Positions 1-10,561 of a stretch of 64,000 nt of DNA are shown piece after piece; the stretch's first letter is position 1, and every line of letters starts with the position of its first letter. The stretch is from Phallus indusiatus (lineage: Eukaryota > Basidiomycota > Agaricomycetes > Phallales > Phallaceae): positions 1,278,421 to 1,342,420 of the forward strand of contig JAQFWX010000014.1 of assembly GCA_027605045.1 (NCBI GenBank), written 5' to 3'. The position numbers and the translations under genes were made by a program. The notes beneath the pieces were generated by a model. That model was not told where the DNA came from and searched no databases. It saw nothing but the letters and a program-made list of their open reading frames with translations.

Positions 1-2489
1 TAATTGCCATGTTGGAAAGACAATCCAACACGAAGCTGAAACGACTTCGATGTGACAATGGGCGCGAGCTGATAAATGCGGAAATGAATGACATGTGCGC
101 ACGAAATGGCATTCTGATTGAAACCACTGTACCTCACACCCCAGAGCAAAATGGAATGGTCGAACGGACGATTGCAATACTGTTCGAGATGGTTAGATGC
201 ATGCTACATGCAGCCAAGATGGACCTACGGTACTGGGGAGAAGCCTACATGTACGCAGTGTACATTAGGAGTTGCTCCTTCACATCAGCGCTGAAGGATA
301 AAGTCCCATATGAGGCATGGTATGGACGGAAGCCAAATATATCTCACTTACGCATGTTTGGATCCGTTGCCTATGCAAATATTCCGAAGAAATTGCGCGG
401 TGGGAAGTTGGAGGTCACATCTGTCAAGTGCCGTCTGCTGGGATGGTGGACAGATGAGACGAAGGGGTACCGGTTAGAAGAAGTCGGCACTGGCAAAATC
501 ATCACAGCCCGTGATGTCACCTTTGTTGAAGATGACACCCCGGGAGACTTGGCGATAATTGAGACTAGGGGATCCCAGCCGACGAAGGAGGATATTGAAG
601 TACTAGCTCCGGAAGTGGATGAAGTTGCCGAAAATGGTGAAGAAGCACCAGCTGGGTCTGCTGAACCCACGCAGGCTGAACAGGTGGTTGAGAATCCTGA
701 AAATACAGATCCTGCAAGTGTCAACACACGACGGCAACCCAGTTCTCGGTGGGCGAACCTACCTCCACGCGATCACCCGAGAAGGACAACCAGAGCACCC
801 GCACCTCCCGGAGAAGCAGCGACCGAAGAGGAAATTGACGTTGCTGCAGGATTGGCAGCTGATCAGCACAGTGCATTTGTTGCAACTGAGGAAGATCCCA
901 CAACTTACCGTGAAGCGATGAAGTCACCACACTCGAAGCAGTGGGAGAATGCGATCCTAGCCGAATACAACATGTTGAAATCAACCGGCACTTTTGAGTG
1001 GGTTGAGAAGGTTCCTAAAGACCGGAAGACCGTTGGCAGTCGAACAGTCTTCAAAACAAAGAGAGACGGTGATGGGATAGTCACCAAGCGCAAGGCCAGG
1101 ATCGTTGCAAAGGGCTTCTCGCAGGTGCCCGGCATCGACTTCACTGAAACATTCTCGTCCGTCGCGAAATTCACCACGTTAAGGACATTGTTATCTATTG
1201 TAGCACATGAAGATTTGGAGCTACACCAAATAGATGTTGTCAGCGCTTATCTGCAGGGTGAATTAGACGAAGAAATTTACATGAAAGTCCCGGAAGAGAT
1301 CCGGGAAGAAGGAAAGGAGGGGTGGTCTTGGAGACTCCGGAAGGCCTTATATGGACTGAAGCAGGCTGGACGGCAATGGAAAATAAAGCTTGATGGTATC
1401 CTGCAAGGCCTGGGATTTGAACGGAGCATGGCGGATGACTGCCTCTACATTTTGCGGGAGAATGGGGACACCGGACTGATAATCCTGGTGTACATCGACG
1501 ACATGGCGGTTGCCGGCAAATCTCTCCCGAAAATCGAAAAATTCAAAAAGGATATTGGCGAGCACGTTGATATCACGGACTTGGGCGAGCTGAAATACAT
1601 TTTAGGGATACAGGTAGAGCGGAATAGAGAGCGGCGTACCATTTCCCTGAGTCAGACGGCCTACATCAACCAAATGCTTGAGAGATTTGGCATGATGGAT
1701 TGCAAGCCGGTATCAACGCCACTTGAGGTGAAGCACGATCTATCTCAAGTTCAGAGCCCAAAAACAGAAGACGAGCGAAAAGCTTACCAAGAGTATGCCA
1801 ATGGTGTACACTATCTTGCGCTGGTCGGGTCGTTACTCTATGCGACACAAACGCGACCCGACATCCAATTCGCTGTAGGCCTGGTATCCCAGTTCAGCAG
1901 AAATCCAGGAAAACCACATCTTACGGCGGCTAAGCGGATTTTGGGGTATCTTGGGGGTACCGCAGATTTCAGACTCACCCTAGGAGGAAGAAATAACAAG
2001 GAAGTCGACATTGTGGGATGGACAGACTCAGATTGGGCGCAAGACCCTGACAACCGACGTTCGGTCGGGGGATTTACATTCGATGTTGCGGGCGGTGTTG
2101 TGTCATGGTCATCCAAAAAGCAAGCAACGGTTGCATTATCCACCGCGGAAGCCGAATACATGGCCGCGTCGAATGCAACAAAGGAGGCAGTGTGGCTGCG
2201 CACCTTACTTGGCGACCTTGGATATCCGCAGGTCAAAGCGACGATTCTGCACATGGATAATCAGGGCTGTATTGCGCTGAGCAAGAATCCAGTAACTCAC
2301 ACTCGAGCAAAACATATCGATATTCGTTATCATTTCATCAGGGAAAGGGTCGCACAGGCGGAGATCGAACCGAGATATGTCCCTACAAGTAACATGGTGG
2401 CCGACATATTCACCAAGCAGATCCTTCGAGCTTCATTCGAGCGATTCCGCCGAGAATTGGGAGTTTTAATGCGCTCTGAGATGCGCTGA
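1..2489 (+). CDS. Ty1/copia retrotransposon polyprotein, 5' end outside window
   Basis: This is the 3' half of a copia-type Pol. The frame is open to the window edge, so the ATG at position 9 is not the real start. In order it shows the end of the integrase core (RCDNGREL, then QNGMVERT, giving an Asp and Glu at D-35-E-like spacing), a GKQ/Pro-rich linker, reverse transcriptase (ETFSSVAKFTTLR, ALYGLKQAGRQW, catalytic YIDDMAV) and RNase H (WTDSDWAQDP, STAEAEY, KHIDIRYHF). Integrase preceding RT is the copia order. There is no stop or frameshift over more than 800 codons, so the copy is young or was recently active. Gag, protease and the 5' LTR would lie upstream of the window. A short purine-rich tract and a TGTTGAGAG LTR-like start follow the stop codon. 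Confidence 0.96.
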   Translation, partial: IAMLERQSNTKLKRLRCDNGRELINAEMNDMCARNGILIETTVPHTPEQNGMVERTIAILFEMVRCMLHAAKMDLRYWGEAYMYAVYIRSCSFTSALKDKVPYEAWYGRKPNISHLRMFGSVAYANIPKKLRGGKLEVTSVKCRLLGWWTDETKGYRLEEVGTGKIITARDVTFVEDDTPGDLAIIETRGSQPTKEDIEVLAPEVDEVAENGEEAPAGSAEPTQAEQVVENPENTDPASVNTRRQPSSRWANLPPRDHPRRTTRAPAPPGEAATEEEIDVAAGLAADQHSAFVATEEDPTTYREAMKSPHSKQWENAILAEYNMLKSTGTFEWVEKVPKDRKTVGSRTVFKTKRDGDGIVTKRKARIVAKGFSQVPGIDFTETFSSVAKFTTLRTLLSIVAHEDLELHQIDVVSAYLQGELDEEIYMKVPEEIREEGKEGWSWRLRKALYGLKQAGRQWKIKLDGILQGLGFERSMADDCLYILRENGDTGLIILVYIDDMAVAGKSLPKIEKFKKDIGEHVDITDLGELKYILGIQVERNRERRTISLSQTAYINQMLERFGMMDCKPVSTPLEVKHDLSQVQSPKTEDERKAYQEYANGVHYLALVGSLLYATQTRPDIQFAVGLVSQFSRNPGKPHLTAAKRILGYLGGTADFRLTLGGRNNKEVDIVGWTDSDWAQDPDNRRSVGGFTFDVAGGVVSWSSKKQATVALSTAEAEYMAASNATKEAVWLRTLLGDLGYPQVKATILHMDNQGCIALSKNPVTHTRAKHIDIRYHFIRERVAQAEIEPRYVPTSNMVADIFTKQILRASFERFRRELGVLMRSEMR

Positions 2490-2497
2490 GTGGGAGT

Positions 2498-2641
2498 GTT
2501 GAGAGTACACAGCGTGCAGCACAACTCAAAGCGCCCGCGCCTATAGCTAGTTCGCACGGCGCGTCTGAAGTTCAACTTTTTCCTTTGAACTTCAGGCTTG
2601 CTGCCTTCAGTTGCGCCAGAATAATAAAACCGTTGTTAGAA
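2498..2641 (+). repeat. probable 3' LTR of the copia element
   Basis: A purine-rich GAGTGGGAG tract directly after the Pol stop is the likely polypurine primer. TGTTGAGAGTACACAG follows and looks like a copia LTR start. An AATAAAA signal lies near 2622. The right edge is set by comparison: from about 2641 the sequence matches the other FAD synthase-derived blocks (D). The LTR would be only about 140 bp. I do not see a clean CA terminus, so the end is uncertain by several bases. The 5' LTR needed for proof is outside the window. Confidence 0.6.
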
Positions 2642-2770
2642 TCTGGTATGAAAGACGCGCTTTTCCAAACGTCGAAGCTATATTGATCGGAATACGAAGA
2701 ACAGTCATGGAGGTAGATATGGCATATTTAGATCCATAAAACTCGTGTAGGGAGCTTCTTACACTGGTGA
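2641..2770 (+). pseudogene. FAD synthase fragment D0, split by the copia insertion
   Basis: The reading GMKDA...AFPNVEAILIGIRRT matches the PAPS-reductase-type domain of fungal FAD synthase and four further copies (D1-D4). It lacks the LRAYK segment present in the others and the frame closes soon afterwards. Everything 5' of this point in block D has been replaced or separated by the copia element. The fragment is non-functional and marks the left edge of the duplicated array inside the window. Confidence 0.7.
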
Positions 2771-2799
2771 AATCCTCAACTTTTCACGGGGAATTTTAT

Positions 2800-2990
2800 T
2801 CAATTTTTATTTAATTTTGAATTAATTTTGAATTAATTTTTTTTACTTCCGGGGACCCAAAAATACTGAGTTATAAAAAAATGCTGAGTTATAAAAAAAA
2901 TACTCAGTTATCAAAAAATACTTCACCTATCAAAGATTACTTCACTTATCAAAGATTACCAAAGATTACCACAAAATGCTAAGTTATAAA
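2800..2990. repeat. AT-rich tract with degenerate short tandem repeats
   Basis: Very AT-rich stretch. From 2861 to 2990 variants of AAAATACTGAGTTATA recur (aatactgagttataaaa, aatgctgagttataaaa, aatactcagttatcaaaa, then acttcacttatcaaagatt). It lies directly 5' of the A1 promoter and is not seen in front of A2 or A4. No coding potential. Confidence 0.75.
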
Positions 2991-2993
2991 TCT

Positions 2994-3045
2994 GACGGGT
3001 ATATAGGCATGATGCAAGATCTGAATCCTTCAGGCTTCAAGCTTT
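2994..3045 (+). promoter_or_regulatory. core promoter of gene A1
   Basis: GACGGG is followed by TATATA at 3000-3005 and then by CTGAATCCTTCAGGCTTC about 20 bp downstream. The same order, TATA box then a CTGAATCCTTCAAGC-like block, stands before A2 (10840) and, less conserved, A4 (34901). An inverted copy lies at 10562-10625. The conserved downstream block may be the transcription start region. Confidence 0.6.
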
Positions 3046-3087
3046 GGGAGACCACCACAAATTCAGACCATTACTCTTCCCACTACA

Positions 3088-4120
3088 ATGTCACCGGTTC
3101 CACAAAATTATACACAAAACTGTACATGTGAATCCTTTATACTAAGGCGCATCGGTAAGTGATGTCAAGCCAGGAAGAACACTAGAGTTCATCGACTCTT
3201 CAAGGCCTCGACGTCGCGGTTGATGTCGGAAATCCCACATCCTCCGCCACCCGGGCACGGTCTCAGGTGTTTAGCACTACTGGCACCCCTAACCTATCCA
3301 ACGTCGACGCAAGCTTCAAGATCTTCGATAGCTCCGGTTCAAGCTCGATCGTTCACCAAGACAACTATCAAACAACCTTGAAGAGTTCGAGTAGCACGGC
3401 ATTACTCACATGCAATGGTGTATGCATTGCCGGTGTCGTTGTCGCCGCATTAGGTGAGAGCGTCGAAAAGCATTTGTTACACTAATTAATCAACGTTCCT
3501 TCAACAAGTAATGTCCTGCTTTTCATTCGGCCTTTTCCTTTGCCTGGGAAAGGGCTGTAGAAGAAATATCTATCGATGGATTAGAAGTTACTACAGCGGT
3601 CAGGCACGAACTAACCTTCCAGTAGTAGCTGCACCAATACAGCTCAACCCAAGAAGGTACCACTCCACTCTTAATTTAACCCTCATATTCCTAAATCGTT
3701 CCCAGTTCCCAAGTGTTAACAACGTCCACTGAACTTCTACCCCTTCCTCCTTACCCTGAAGACCGTCTACCACCATACTCTAACAACGCTCCTGCTAACA
3801 ATACAGATGTCAACGCCGATTCTCAAACGGACGATAATCCGTCTGCCACAACACTTACATCACAGTTCAGCATTCCACCAGCAGACACGAACTCGGTAAC
3901 ATCCGCGAATACAACCATTGACAATGACAATGAATTTCCGATGCCTCCTACACCTTCGATTCCCACTATCCCGCTTCCTCCTCTCAGCAGCAGCGATCAT
4001 GTTCCCCAAAGAGACTCAAGTTCTGACTCGGAAAGTGACGACAGGATGAATTTTCACTTTCCAGACAATCAGCCGGTAGATAATGATAGTCCGAGCGAGG
4101 GGTTACAACTTGAATTTTGA
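3088..4120 (+). CDS. Array membrane protein A1, intact (single-pass, LPxY tail)
   Basis: Four exons: 3088-3154, 3205-3453, 3509-3656, 3706-4120, spliced 292 aa. Introns are 49-55 nt in phases 1, 1, 2. Residues 1-91 form a short Ser/Thr-rich ectodomain starting MSPVPQNYTQNCTC, with two possible N-glycosylation sequons and no signal peptide. CNGVC is at 92-96. A hydrophobic helix spans about 96-119, its codons split by intron 2. Then comes GCRRNIYRWIR, a strong positive-inside signal that places the tail in the cytosol. The tail (155-292) has paired LPPY motifs at 168-171 and 176-179, an acidic Ser stretch (DSSSDSESDD) and many Pro/Asn. I do not recognise the family. By topology and PY motifs it could be an adaptor or client of a Rsp5/Nedd4-type ubiquitin ligase; that is inference. 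This is the fullest A copy; A2 and A4 have shortened tails. Confidence 0.82.
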
Positions 4121-5030
4121 TCTTGAAGCAATTGGAAGTTGGAGACTAATGATGGGATGATATTGATACCCTTCTATATCGGATTGGTAACCTGTAGTGT
4201 GCACATCTTAAACAAGCTTAAACTGAATACGAGATAGTTATTATTTAAATCGTTTTATGCGATAAAATATTAAGTGTCGACTCACAAGAACCGGTATATC
4301 TTCTCAAAAACGCCGCATCAACGCGAACACGAGATTTCCTGTAAAAATAACCATATACACACAACGCCCGGTGCCACCCCACCCTCCAATGCTCCTTGAA
4401 TCGGGTAACACCCAACATCGAGAACGCCAATATCGGGGACGCTAAGTATATATGTAGTGCCAAAAAGCTGAGTATGTACATAACTGCGTTAAATCAGTGC
4501 AGCCCATAAAAACGATAAAGATCTTCTCACGTGCGCAAATGAAAATCTCTACAACTCGTTACTCCACCGCGAACCTAACAATCTACGCTCCGACGAAACA
4601 GAGAGCTTGATCATGAACTCAGTCACAAATTCGGTTCATATGCCTGATCCTTTCGACAAACGCAAATAGAATCCGACAATCACAACGAAACCCAACACTT
4701 CAAGTTCCGTATTGTTGTTTTCGTTCGCAGAAAGGACACGAATTTCATTTTCCAAGCTAGGGTGATCCTCAATACCTGAGCTTGACAGTTGAAAAAAAAC
4801 AGGACGATGATTCATACCTAGTTGTATGAGTTGTTGTTGGTCACGGCGCTTTCTACAGGCGCGAGAATAATATTGGATAGGGAAAACGGGAGAATGAGAG
4901 GGTTGGGATGATCTGGAGTAAAAGTGGTACTGGAGGGCAATGTCGTACTACGTAAACCTGTTTGAGAACACGCTCCAAGACCTCATAACATTATGAATGG
5001 GATTTCTGAATTGGTATGCACTTGTCACCT
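4121..5030. other. A1 downstream region (A-block 3' flank)
   Basis: No supported gene. The first part is the A1 3' flank. From about 4590 to 4970 it matches the A2 3' flank at 11766-12045 (for example gagcttgatca, catatgcctgatcctttcg, gagagggttgggatgatct). This is how the deletion that truncated A2 was recognised. A minus-strand reading with an exon/intron-like GTATGAATTATC donor is shared by both copies and may be a decayed upstream exon of another gene. Confidence 0.5.
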
Positions 5031-6660
5031 AAATTGACAAGTGCCGTTGCGCTGCGGTGAGGGGATCCTTCATTAAAACGCAAACAGAATGATGCAAACT
5101 ACTCACAACAAGGGAAGTTTGACCGGATTCCAGTTTTAAGACGATTCGTGCAAGCAGCTTCTTTGTCAATTTCATCTTCATACGATCCATCAACAGTTCA
5201 ACTTTCTGCCGCGTTGATGCAAAGCTAGGTACCACGGCTTTCGACGTTCGCCTTCCTGGACTCCGCAGTTTGTATTATATAAGGCTGCGAATTATAATCC
5301 TTTTTGATTTGAATGTTTGGATCGCGTCTCTTACAGGTCATGGGGTTAACGCCATTAACGGGTCGTAGGCTAGATAAAGGGGGGTTGGGAAAGTGACGTT
5401 CTGAGGTCCGCCCAAGCAGCTTTGTCAGCGGCAGCTGAACGCGGCACCGGTGTTTGAATTCGAGCGCTGCCGATCTTGGCCGATTGACAGCGCCTATGAT
5501 ACTTCTTCGACCAATAAGATTGCTCTTCATTTGATGATCACCCTCTAAGAGACATAATTGAACCATGAAAATCACAATCCGATAGATAAGTGGTATGTGG
5601 TCGCCAAATGTGTATTTGGGCTTGCAGTGTTCGGATCCCGGTGGGGTCAATGTTTTTTTTTCACTCGAAATTACATAATGAGTATACATGAGTTGCTTTG
5701 TATTTACCTACTAGTGACGAATTCATTCTGATAAATTCCTTATTATTAGGGCTGTTATTTGATCAGTTGTTTGTAAGGTCTTTTTCCCACTTAGGAGTCG
5801 TTTGGTCACTCAGAGGGTCCAAAAAGAAAGGCCCATTCCGGGAGCGAACTCACCGGCGCCAACTCACTCATTACCATTGATCCACGAGGCTATTTACGGA
5901 AATGTTTGATAATTTTATTATATCCTTTATTTAAAAGTCAATATTACAAATTATTAGTCGAAGCAACTTAGTTACGGAAGCTGCCGCAGCTTCCTGAGCC
6001 AATCAGCAGATGCCGAGGCTGCCGCACGGCAAATGCGGCCGCGTCCGGGCGCCTGTGGACGCTGCTGACCAAGCTGCTTGGGCGGGCTTTGTAGCCGGAA
6101 AGTGACAATCACGCGGTCACAGTAAATGGATCCCTGTGGGCTCTATGGGCCGTCTCTTTCTCTCAAGCCATGGCGTCCCCGCACAGCACTTAAACCCGGC
6201 TTGACGCAGCTGGCTAATCCGGCCGCCGTTGAGTTCAAAAAAATCCATTGGTTATAATTACTGGTGATTTGAGTTTGCTTCATTTTTATGGAAAGGTATG
6301 TTGGACCCAATGTCGTCTGTTGAAGCTTTCGTTCGGGTTCTGCTCAGTTAATCACTGATTCACGCCGTGATATCTCTAGTGTAACACTTTTGACTGTTTT
6401 TAAAGCATTGCATATGGCCAAGGGATAGATGCTCTCCGGAGTCCGTTACCGTCGATCGACAAGACGCATCTGCGAATTTTTTTTGTGCAGCTGCAGGTCA
6501 AACCCTTTATCGCTCGTTGCCGCGCGACCCTCGTTTTTTGATTGCTGGGTAAGACCACACAATTGTGTAAGTACATATGAAAATAAATACTGAATTCAGC
6601 TTTATTTAGTCTTTTGATTTTTTATACATAGGTTTCATCACCAAGCTTTAAAGGACCGGT
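5031..6660. other. Spacer block F1, interrupted by a transposon
   Basis: First of four F blocks (others near 12.06, 21.1 and 29.95 kb). Shared landmarks are caagtgccgttgcg and gaggggatcctt near 5040, cacgcggtcac near 6110, a poly-T followed by ggaaaggtatgttgga near 6285, and an inferred reading IAYGQ...LRSPLPSI around 6410. The copies keep recognisable codon fragments but no continuous frame, so F may be a dead gene that I cannot identify. F1 carries an extra element at 5398-6096 that is absent from the other three copies. Confidence 0.55.
5398..6096. mobile_element. Non-autonomous Mutator-like element (699 bp) with 10-bp target duplication
   Basis: GGAAAGTGAC occurs at 5388-5397 and again at 6097-6106, immediately flanking the insertion. 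Blocks F2-F4 carry this region once, without the insert. Subterminal inverted repeats pair CCGCCCAAGCAGCTTTGTCAG (from 5408) with its complement at 6061-6085, 23 of 25 bases matching. The outermost 10 bases are only weakly inverted. A 9-11 bp duplication is typical of Mutator-like elements. There is no transposase; internal reading frames are short. The right part is GC-rich with extra CAGCTTCC/GCTGCC motifs. Confidence 0.75.
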
Positions 6661-6801
6661 TTTTTGTGTCTGCGCAATGCACGCGTACTACAATTTCAAT
6701 TCTGATGGCGTTTGTGTTATCGTTCGTCTGGTTCCCAATTCCTTGCTACCTCAAAATCACAATTCCCTCATCTTCTTATTTCTGTTTCCATTCCCTGCCA
6801 A

Positions 6802-7830
6802 TTATACAAATATCAATCCCAAACTCCCATTCGGTTCCATATTTATGTTCGGATTGTAGCCCTCGTTCTCAATCCCTCCCACCTCGCTAACGATCGCGGA
6901 CTCGGGGCGGGACTGTATGCTGGCATCGTTTTCGTAATTGGAAGAGACTGGGTTATATTGAAGAAGATAATCGTGGTCATCAACAGGAGGGAGCGAAATG
7001 GTTGACATAACAGGCGTAGCAGGTATGAACAATTCACCAATGTCAGTATTCAAAGACGTTACTGACGTTGGTGCTGATTCAAAGCTGGAGTTTGTAGGCG
7101 TAACAATGGATGTCTGATCTTCAAGAGACGCGTCGTCAACAGGAAGGTTGTGAGTAATAGCGGACGGTGATGGAAAGGTGTCTCCAAGGTGAGGAGGGAT
7201 GGCTGGAAGCTCATGAGAGACTGACGTTTGTGATCTAGGAAATTCATAACAAGAATAATATGGGAAAGGAAACCAAATTCACCTCCTGGTCTCAAGATTT
7301 ATTGTCGTTATCACCACCCGGGGATTGTTTCGTTGATTGCAGTCCTTGATCCATCGGCCCTGAATCCTTCTGCATGTCAAGCTTAACAAGAGAAAGGGGC
7401 CGATGCATATCACTGTTACGTTAATGTAAGTAAGTGATTTTCAAAATACTTGCCGATAAAAGATTATTCCCTGCTCACTAAACCCTCACCTAGTGTAGCA
7501 AAAATGATTCCACCTACGCATACACCATCACATGTCAGAACGAGACCGCTTGAACCCCAATTCGTCTGATAAATGTCAATGTAAACGCGGATTGCGATGA
7601 GGGAAGTACAAGGAAGGCTGACTGACATTGATTGAAGCTGGAGTGGCGGGTCCTGGAACGCTAGGAACAGATCCCAGAATGAGAGACAAACTGCTGTCAG
7701 AGTCCGTTGTGTTCTTCCGAACAGACACGTTGGATATCCCGGACAGTATATTAGCTCTAATACCTCCTTGACATGACAATGATGACATGTTACATGACCT
7801 GCTACCGCCGTTGTTAGATATTGGGGACAT
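6802..7830 (-). pseudogene. Array membrane protein B1, broken
   Basis: Compared with intact B2, exon 1 (MSPISNNGG) is conserved. The acceptor of intron 1 reads CG instead of AG before GATATCC, and exon 2 has a frameshift between the FPHR-like segment and the IAIRVYI-like segment that leads into CDGVCVGGIIF. The donor side of intron 3 is also altered (ACCAGGAGGTGA). The tail exon remains open and ends NGSLGLIFV, but the PPPY motif of B2 has become SPSA. The gene is recognisable throughout, so the decay is recent. Function is as for the family; this copy is very unlikely to make the full protein. Confidence 0.72.
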
Positions 7831-8459
7831 AGTAGGCCACTCGTTGTTAACAGCAGAAAGTGTAGTTGTTCTAAGTGAAAGACCAGGGAAGGAGCTTGAT
7901 AAAGCTTTGAGCGTGCAAAATTGAGAATAAACATGAAGCTTATATTATGCGCATGCACCTGCACTTTTTCAACCGGAATAAGCGCTGAGACTGTCTCATG
8001 TCTCAGACTCTGTACCTGGGGGGCCATGCTCAAGCGCTGGCGCCCATGAAAAAGCATCATACTTCGGGTGGTTCTTTTTCACCACCGTCCAGTTAAATTC
8101 ATCGATATTATTATCAATCCTCGCTGCGGTTCTTTTGAAAGAATGTCTAATCCTGATTACATCATTGTGAAAAGATTCTCAACACAGCTCTTGCACAGCT
8201 CTTTCGATAACGAGGTGCAGTCTTGTCTATCGTGGTTCCCGTCCATATGTATTCGAATTTCATCCATCATTCTGTTCTCGCATTTCCTCACGCTATCGAA
8301 AAAAGAAACCATCGGCTTTGGTTAAACGGGGACCGAAGAAACGTTTAATTTTCTACCATGCTCTGAAACGTACACCAAAAACCGACTATCGTAACTCTGA
8401 TATGACTCCGTTATCCTCGCCCATATCATCTACTCAGCTTGAAACTTGTATGGTGGTGG
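7831..8459. other. B1-D1 intergenic
   Basis: Holds the 5' flank of B1 (minus strand) and the decayed start of block D1. It resembles 14213-15040, 23691-24560 and 32007-32930. No separate gene is supported. Confidence 0.45.
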
Positions 8460-9706
8460 CTTAACAACAAGAGAATAACCTAGTACGCAGAGTGAAGGAA
8501 GGATTGGATTTAGTCTATTTTGCTTCGGGGAAATATGGGTAAAGTTACATTATCCGTGGTATTTGAATTAGTCTATCTCACATGTTTTACCAGAGAACTT
8601 GAGAAGAGATCCTTGAGTTCAATGGCGGCAAAGATTGTGCGATTCCCAGCTTTCAAGTTGTTCAAAATGCTCAAACGTACACTCATAACCTCTCCTTCAC
8701 AATCAAAACGGGCACAGTCTTGCTTCATCTCTATCATGCAGCCGCTTTATACAGCTGACGCCGGTCAAACTCTCATTGCTCGACAGCGACCACTGAAGTA
8801 CTGACGGTTCAAACAAACAGACGTATCTATTTAACCAGCGCTCTATATATTCCCACCATCTCCATTTCCTAAACTCGAATCGTTTATATCATATTTGAAA
8901 AAGACGTACAACCTGACTTTATTCCGTCAACCCGGTGAATCTGGTATGGAAGACGCGCTGAGGGCGTACAAGGATGCTTTTCCAAACGTCGACGCTATAT
9001 TGGTCGAAACGAAGAACAGATTCTCACGGAGTTGGGTATGGTATGTCTAGATCCATGAATCCCTTTCAATGATGATTCCTGTAGGAAGATTGTCGACTCA
9101 AACCCGACTGATCCCGATTGGCCTGCGTTTATGCGCGTTCATCCTATATTGGATTGATCGCATTCGGACGTTAGGAGCTTTTTACGGACATTAGATGCAG
9201 AATATTGTAGTCTCTATGATATTGGGTATGTGGTCAGTATCAACCATAGCAGATAAACTCTCCCGCGCGTATTAATTACCTTTCTTTTGTAGCAGATACA
9301 CAGATCGACATACAACACTTTTCCAAACACCGCTCTTCTCATCCAACACCAAGACACTGGTAATGACGTTGACGTTCAAGACGCAGATATCACTTCGCTT
9401 TCGATAAAAAAATCACGTCGTTACAAGCCTTCGTACGAACTGAATGTTGAAAAACTCGAAAGGGCAAGTCGTAAGGAGTCCGTCCGTACCGACCGTACAA
9501 AAAGAATCTGTACTTGTATCTTATTCAAACGTATCGTGCTGCGGCTCCCTGTCCCCCCAGTTTGGCACTTCCTACACTCGCCCCCGAGCGAGATCATCCG
9601 GACATTTAGACCACTGAACGAGAAGAGTTCAACTACAGAGGAGGAGGAAATAGATGAACGAATGATTCCGAAGAATCGGGTGATCGGGTGTGCTGAAAAC
9701 ATTTAG
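8460..9706 (+). pseudogene. FAD synthase-derived block D1, decayed
   Basis: Pieces in several frames follow the order of fungal FAD synthase (FMN adenylyltransferase with a PAPS-reductase-like fold). An exon ends KYG-like; an FNGGKDC-like P-loop reads across 8618-8640; then come VLLHLYHAAALYS, LIARQRP, IYIP, PKLESFI, YNLTLFRQPGESG, DALRAYKDAFPNVDAIL, NPTDPDWPAFMRVHPILDW, FLRTL, and YKPSYEL from about 9423. Stops and frameshifts separate them. Three further long copies (D2-D4) and one short one (D0) occur in the array, all broken, so none of these supplies FAD. The parent gene is presumably elsewhere in the genome. Confidence 0.78.
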
Positions 9707-10561
9707 ATTTGATATTGAACTTACTTTATTCTGTTTTTGTGTGTCAGTGTCATCATTAGATATTGTTTATCGGACAATCTTTCTTCTTCGTAATCTATGT
9801 GTATTGAAACTCCGGAACCCCATTGGCTGCCACAATATGAGACAATGCGGTTACAGCCTGATTCTTCGTGGGACGCCTGTTCACCATGTCATGACATGTG
9901 AGAGACCGTGAGTGAGAGACATCAACGCAAACATCATTAAGCCTGGGATGTAATGTCAAAGGGGAACCACCCAAGAACCCGATAATTTGGTGTCTGTTCG
10001 TGTTTGCATTGCTTGGATTGCGCAGTCACCTACTAATGAAAGTGAGATCTAAGTGCCGTCAAGATGTCATGCTCTTCTCTGAGATATTGACGCGTCCCAG
10101 ATGCTTTCAGATTGCAAGTACTTGTTGTGCGCTATCATTGTTTGATCGCGTGTTTTGTGTGTGAATCTGTAAGTGGGGGCATTGCCCTATGTGCGGAGAC
10201 TTTAACCTATGGGGATGGCCGATCGCGTCATTCCTCAGAATCCTACCCAGCTGCTTTTTGCGTTATGGCTTACAGTCCGAGCCCGTTGTGTGTGTGTGTG
10301 TGTGTGTGAATCCCTGAGGGCCGGGCTCGGACTGTGAGCCATAACGCAAAAAGCGGCTGGGTATTAGGAGTCTGGTGTGCGCCTTGCTTGTGTAACGAGG
10401 TGTCGTGGGGATCGCTGTTCCCACCACGTCGTCCTCTTGCTTGTCCTCTTTGTCTCCATCTTGGTATGTAAATATGTCTAGTTTTCCGTGTGTTGCGCGG
10501 AATCTCCCAGTATCATTTATGTATTCGAGCAGGACTTTATTGATCGCGTGATGAAAGCCAC
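9707..10561. other. D1-A2 spacer with hairpin element
   Basis: The left part (to about 9900) resembles 33960-34110 after D4 (CACAATATGA, CTGTTCACCA) and may be the far 3' end of the FAD synthase-derived block. It contains the hairpin element at 10244-10363. No gene is supported. A minus-strand ORF across 10263-10724 is made partly of the (CA)n tract. Confidence 0.4.
10244..10363. mobile_element. Hairpin (foldback/MITE-like) element with (GT)n loop
   Basis: Arms 10244-10284 and 10323-10363 are nearly perfect inverted repeats of about 41 bp (TACCCAGCTGCTTTTTGCG... and its complement). They differ at only a couple of positions. The loop consists of (GT)11-12 and a short unique piece. The ends read TA-CCCAG and CTGGG-TA, which fits a Tc1/mariner-type TA target site. 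It is absent from the equivalent A4 upstream region. Confidence 0.65.
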
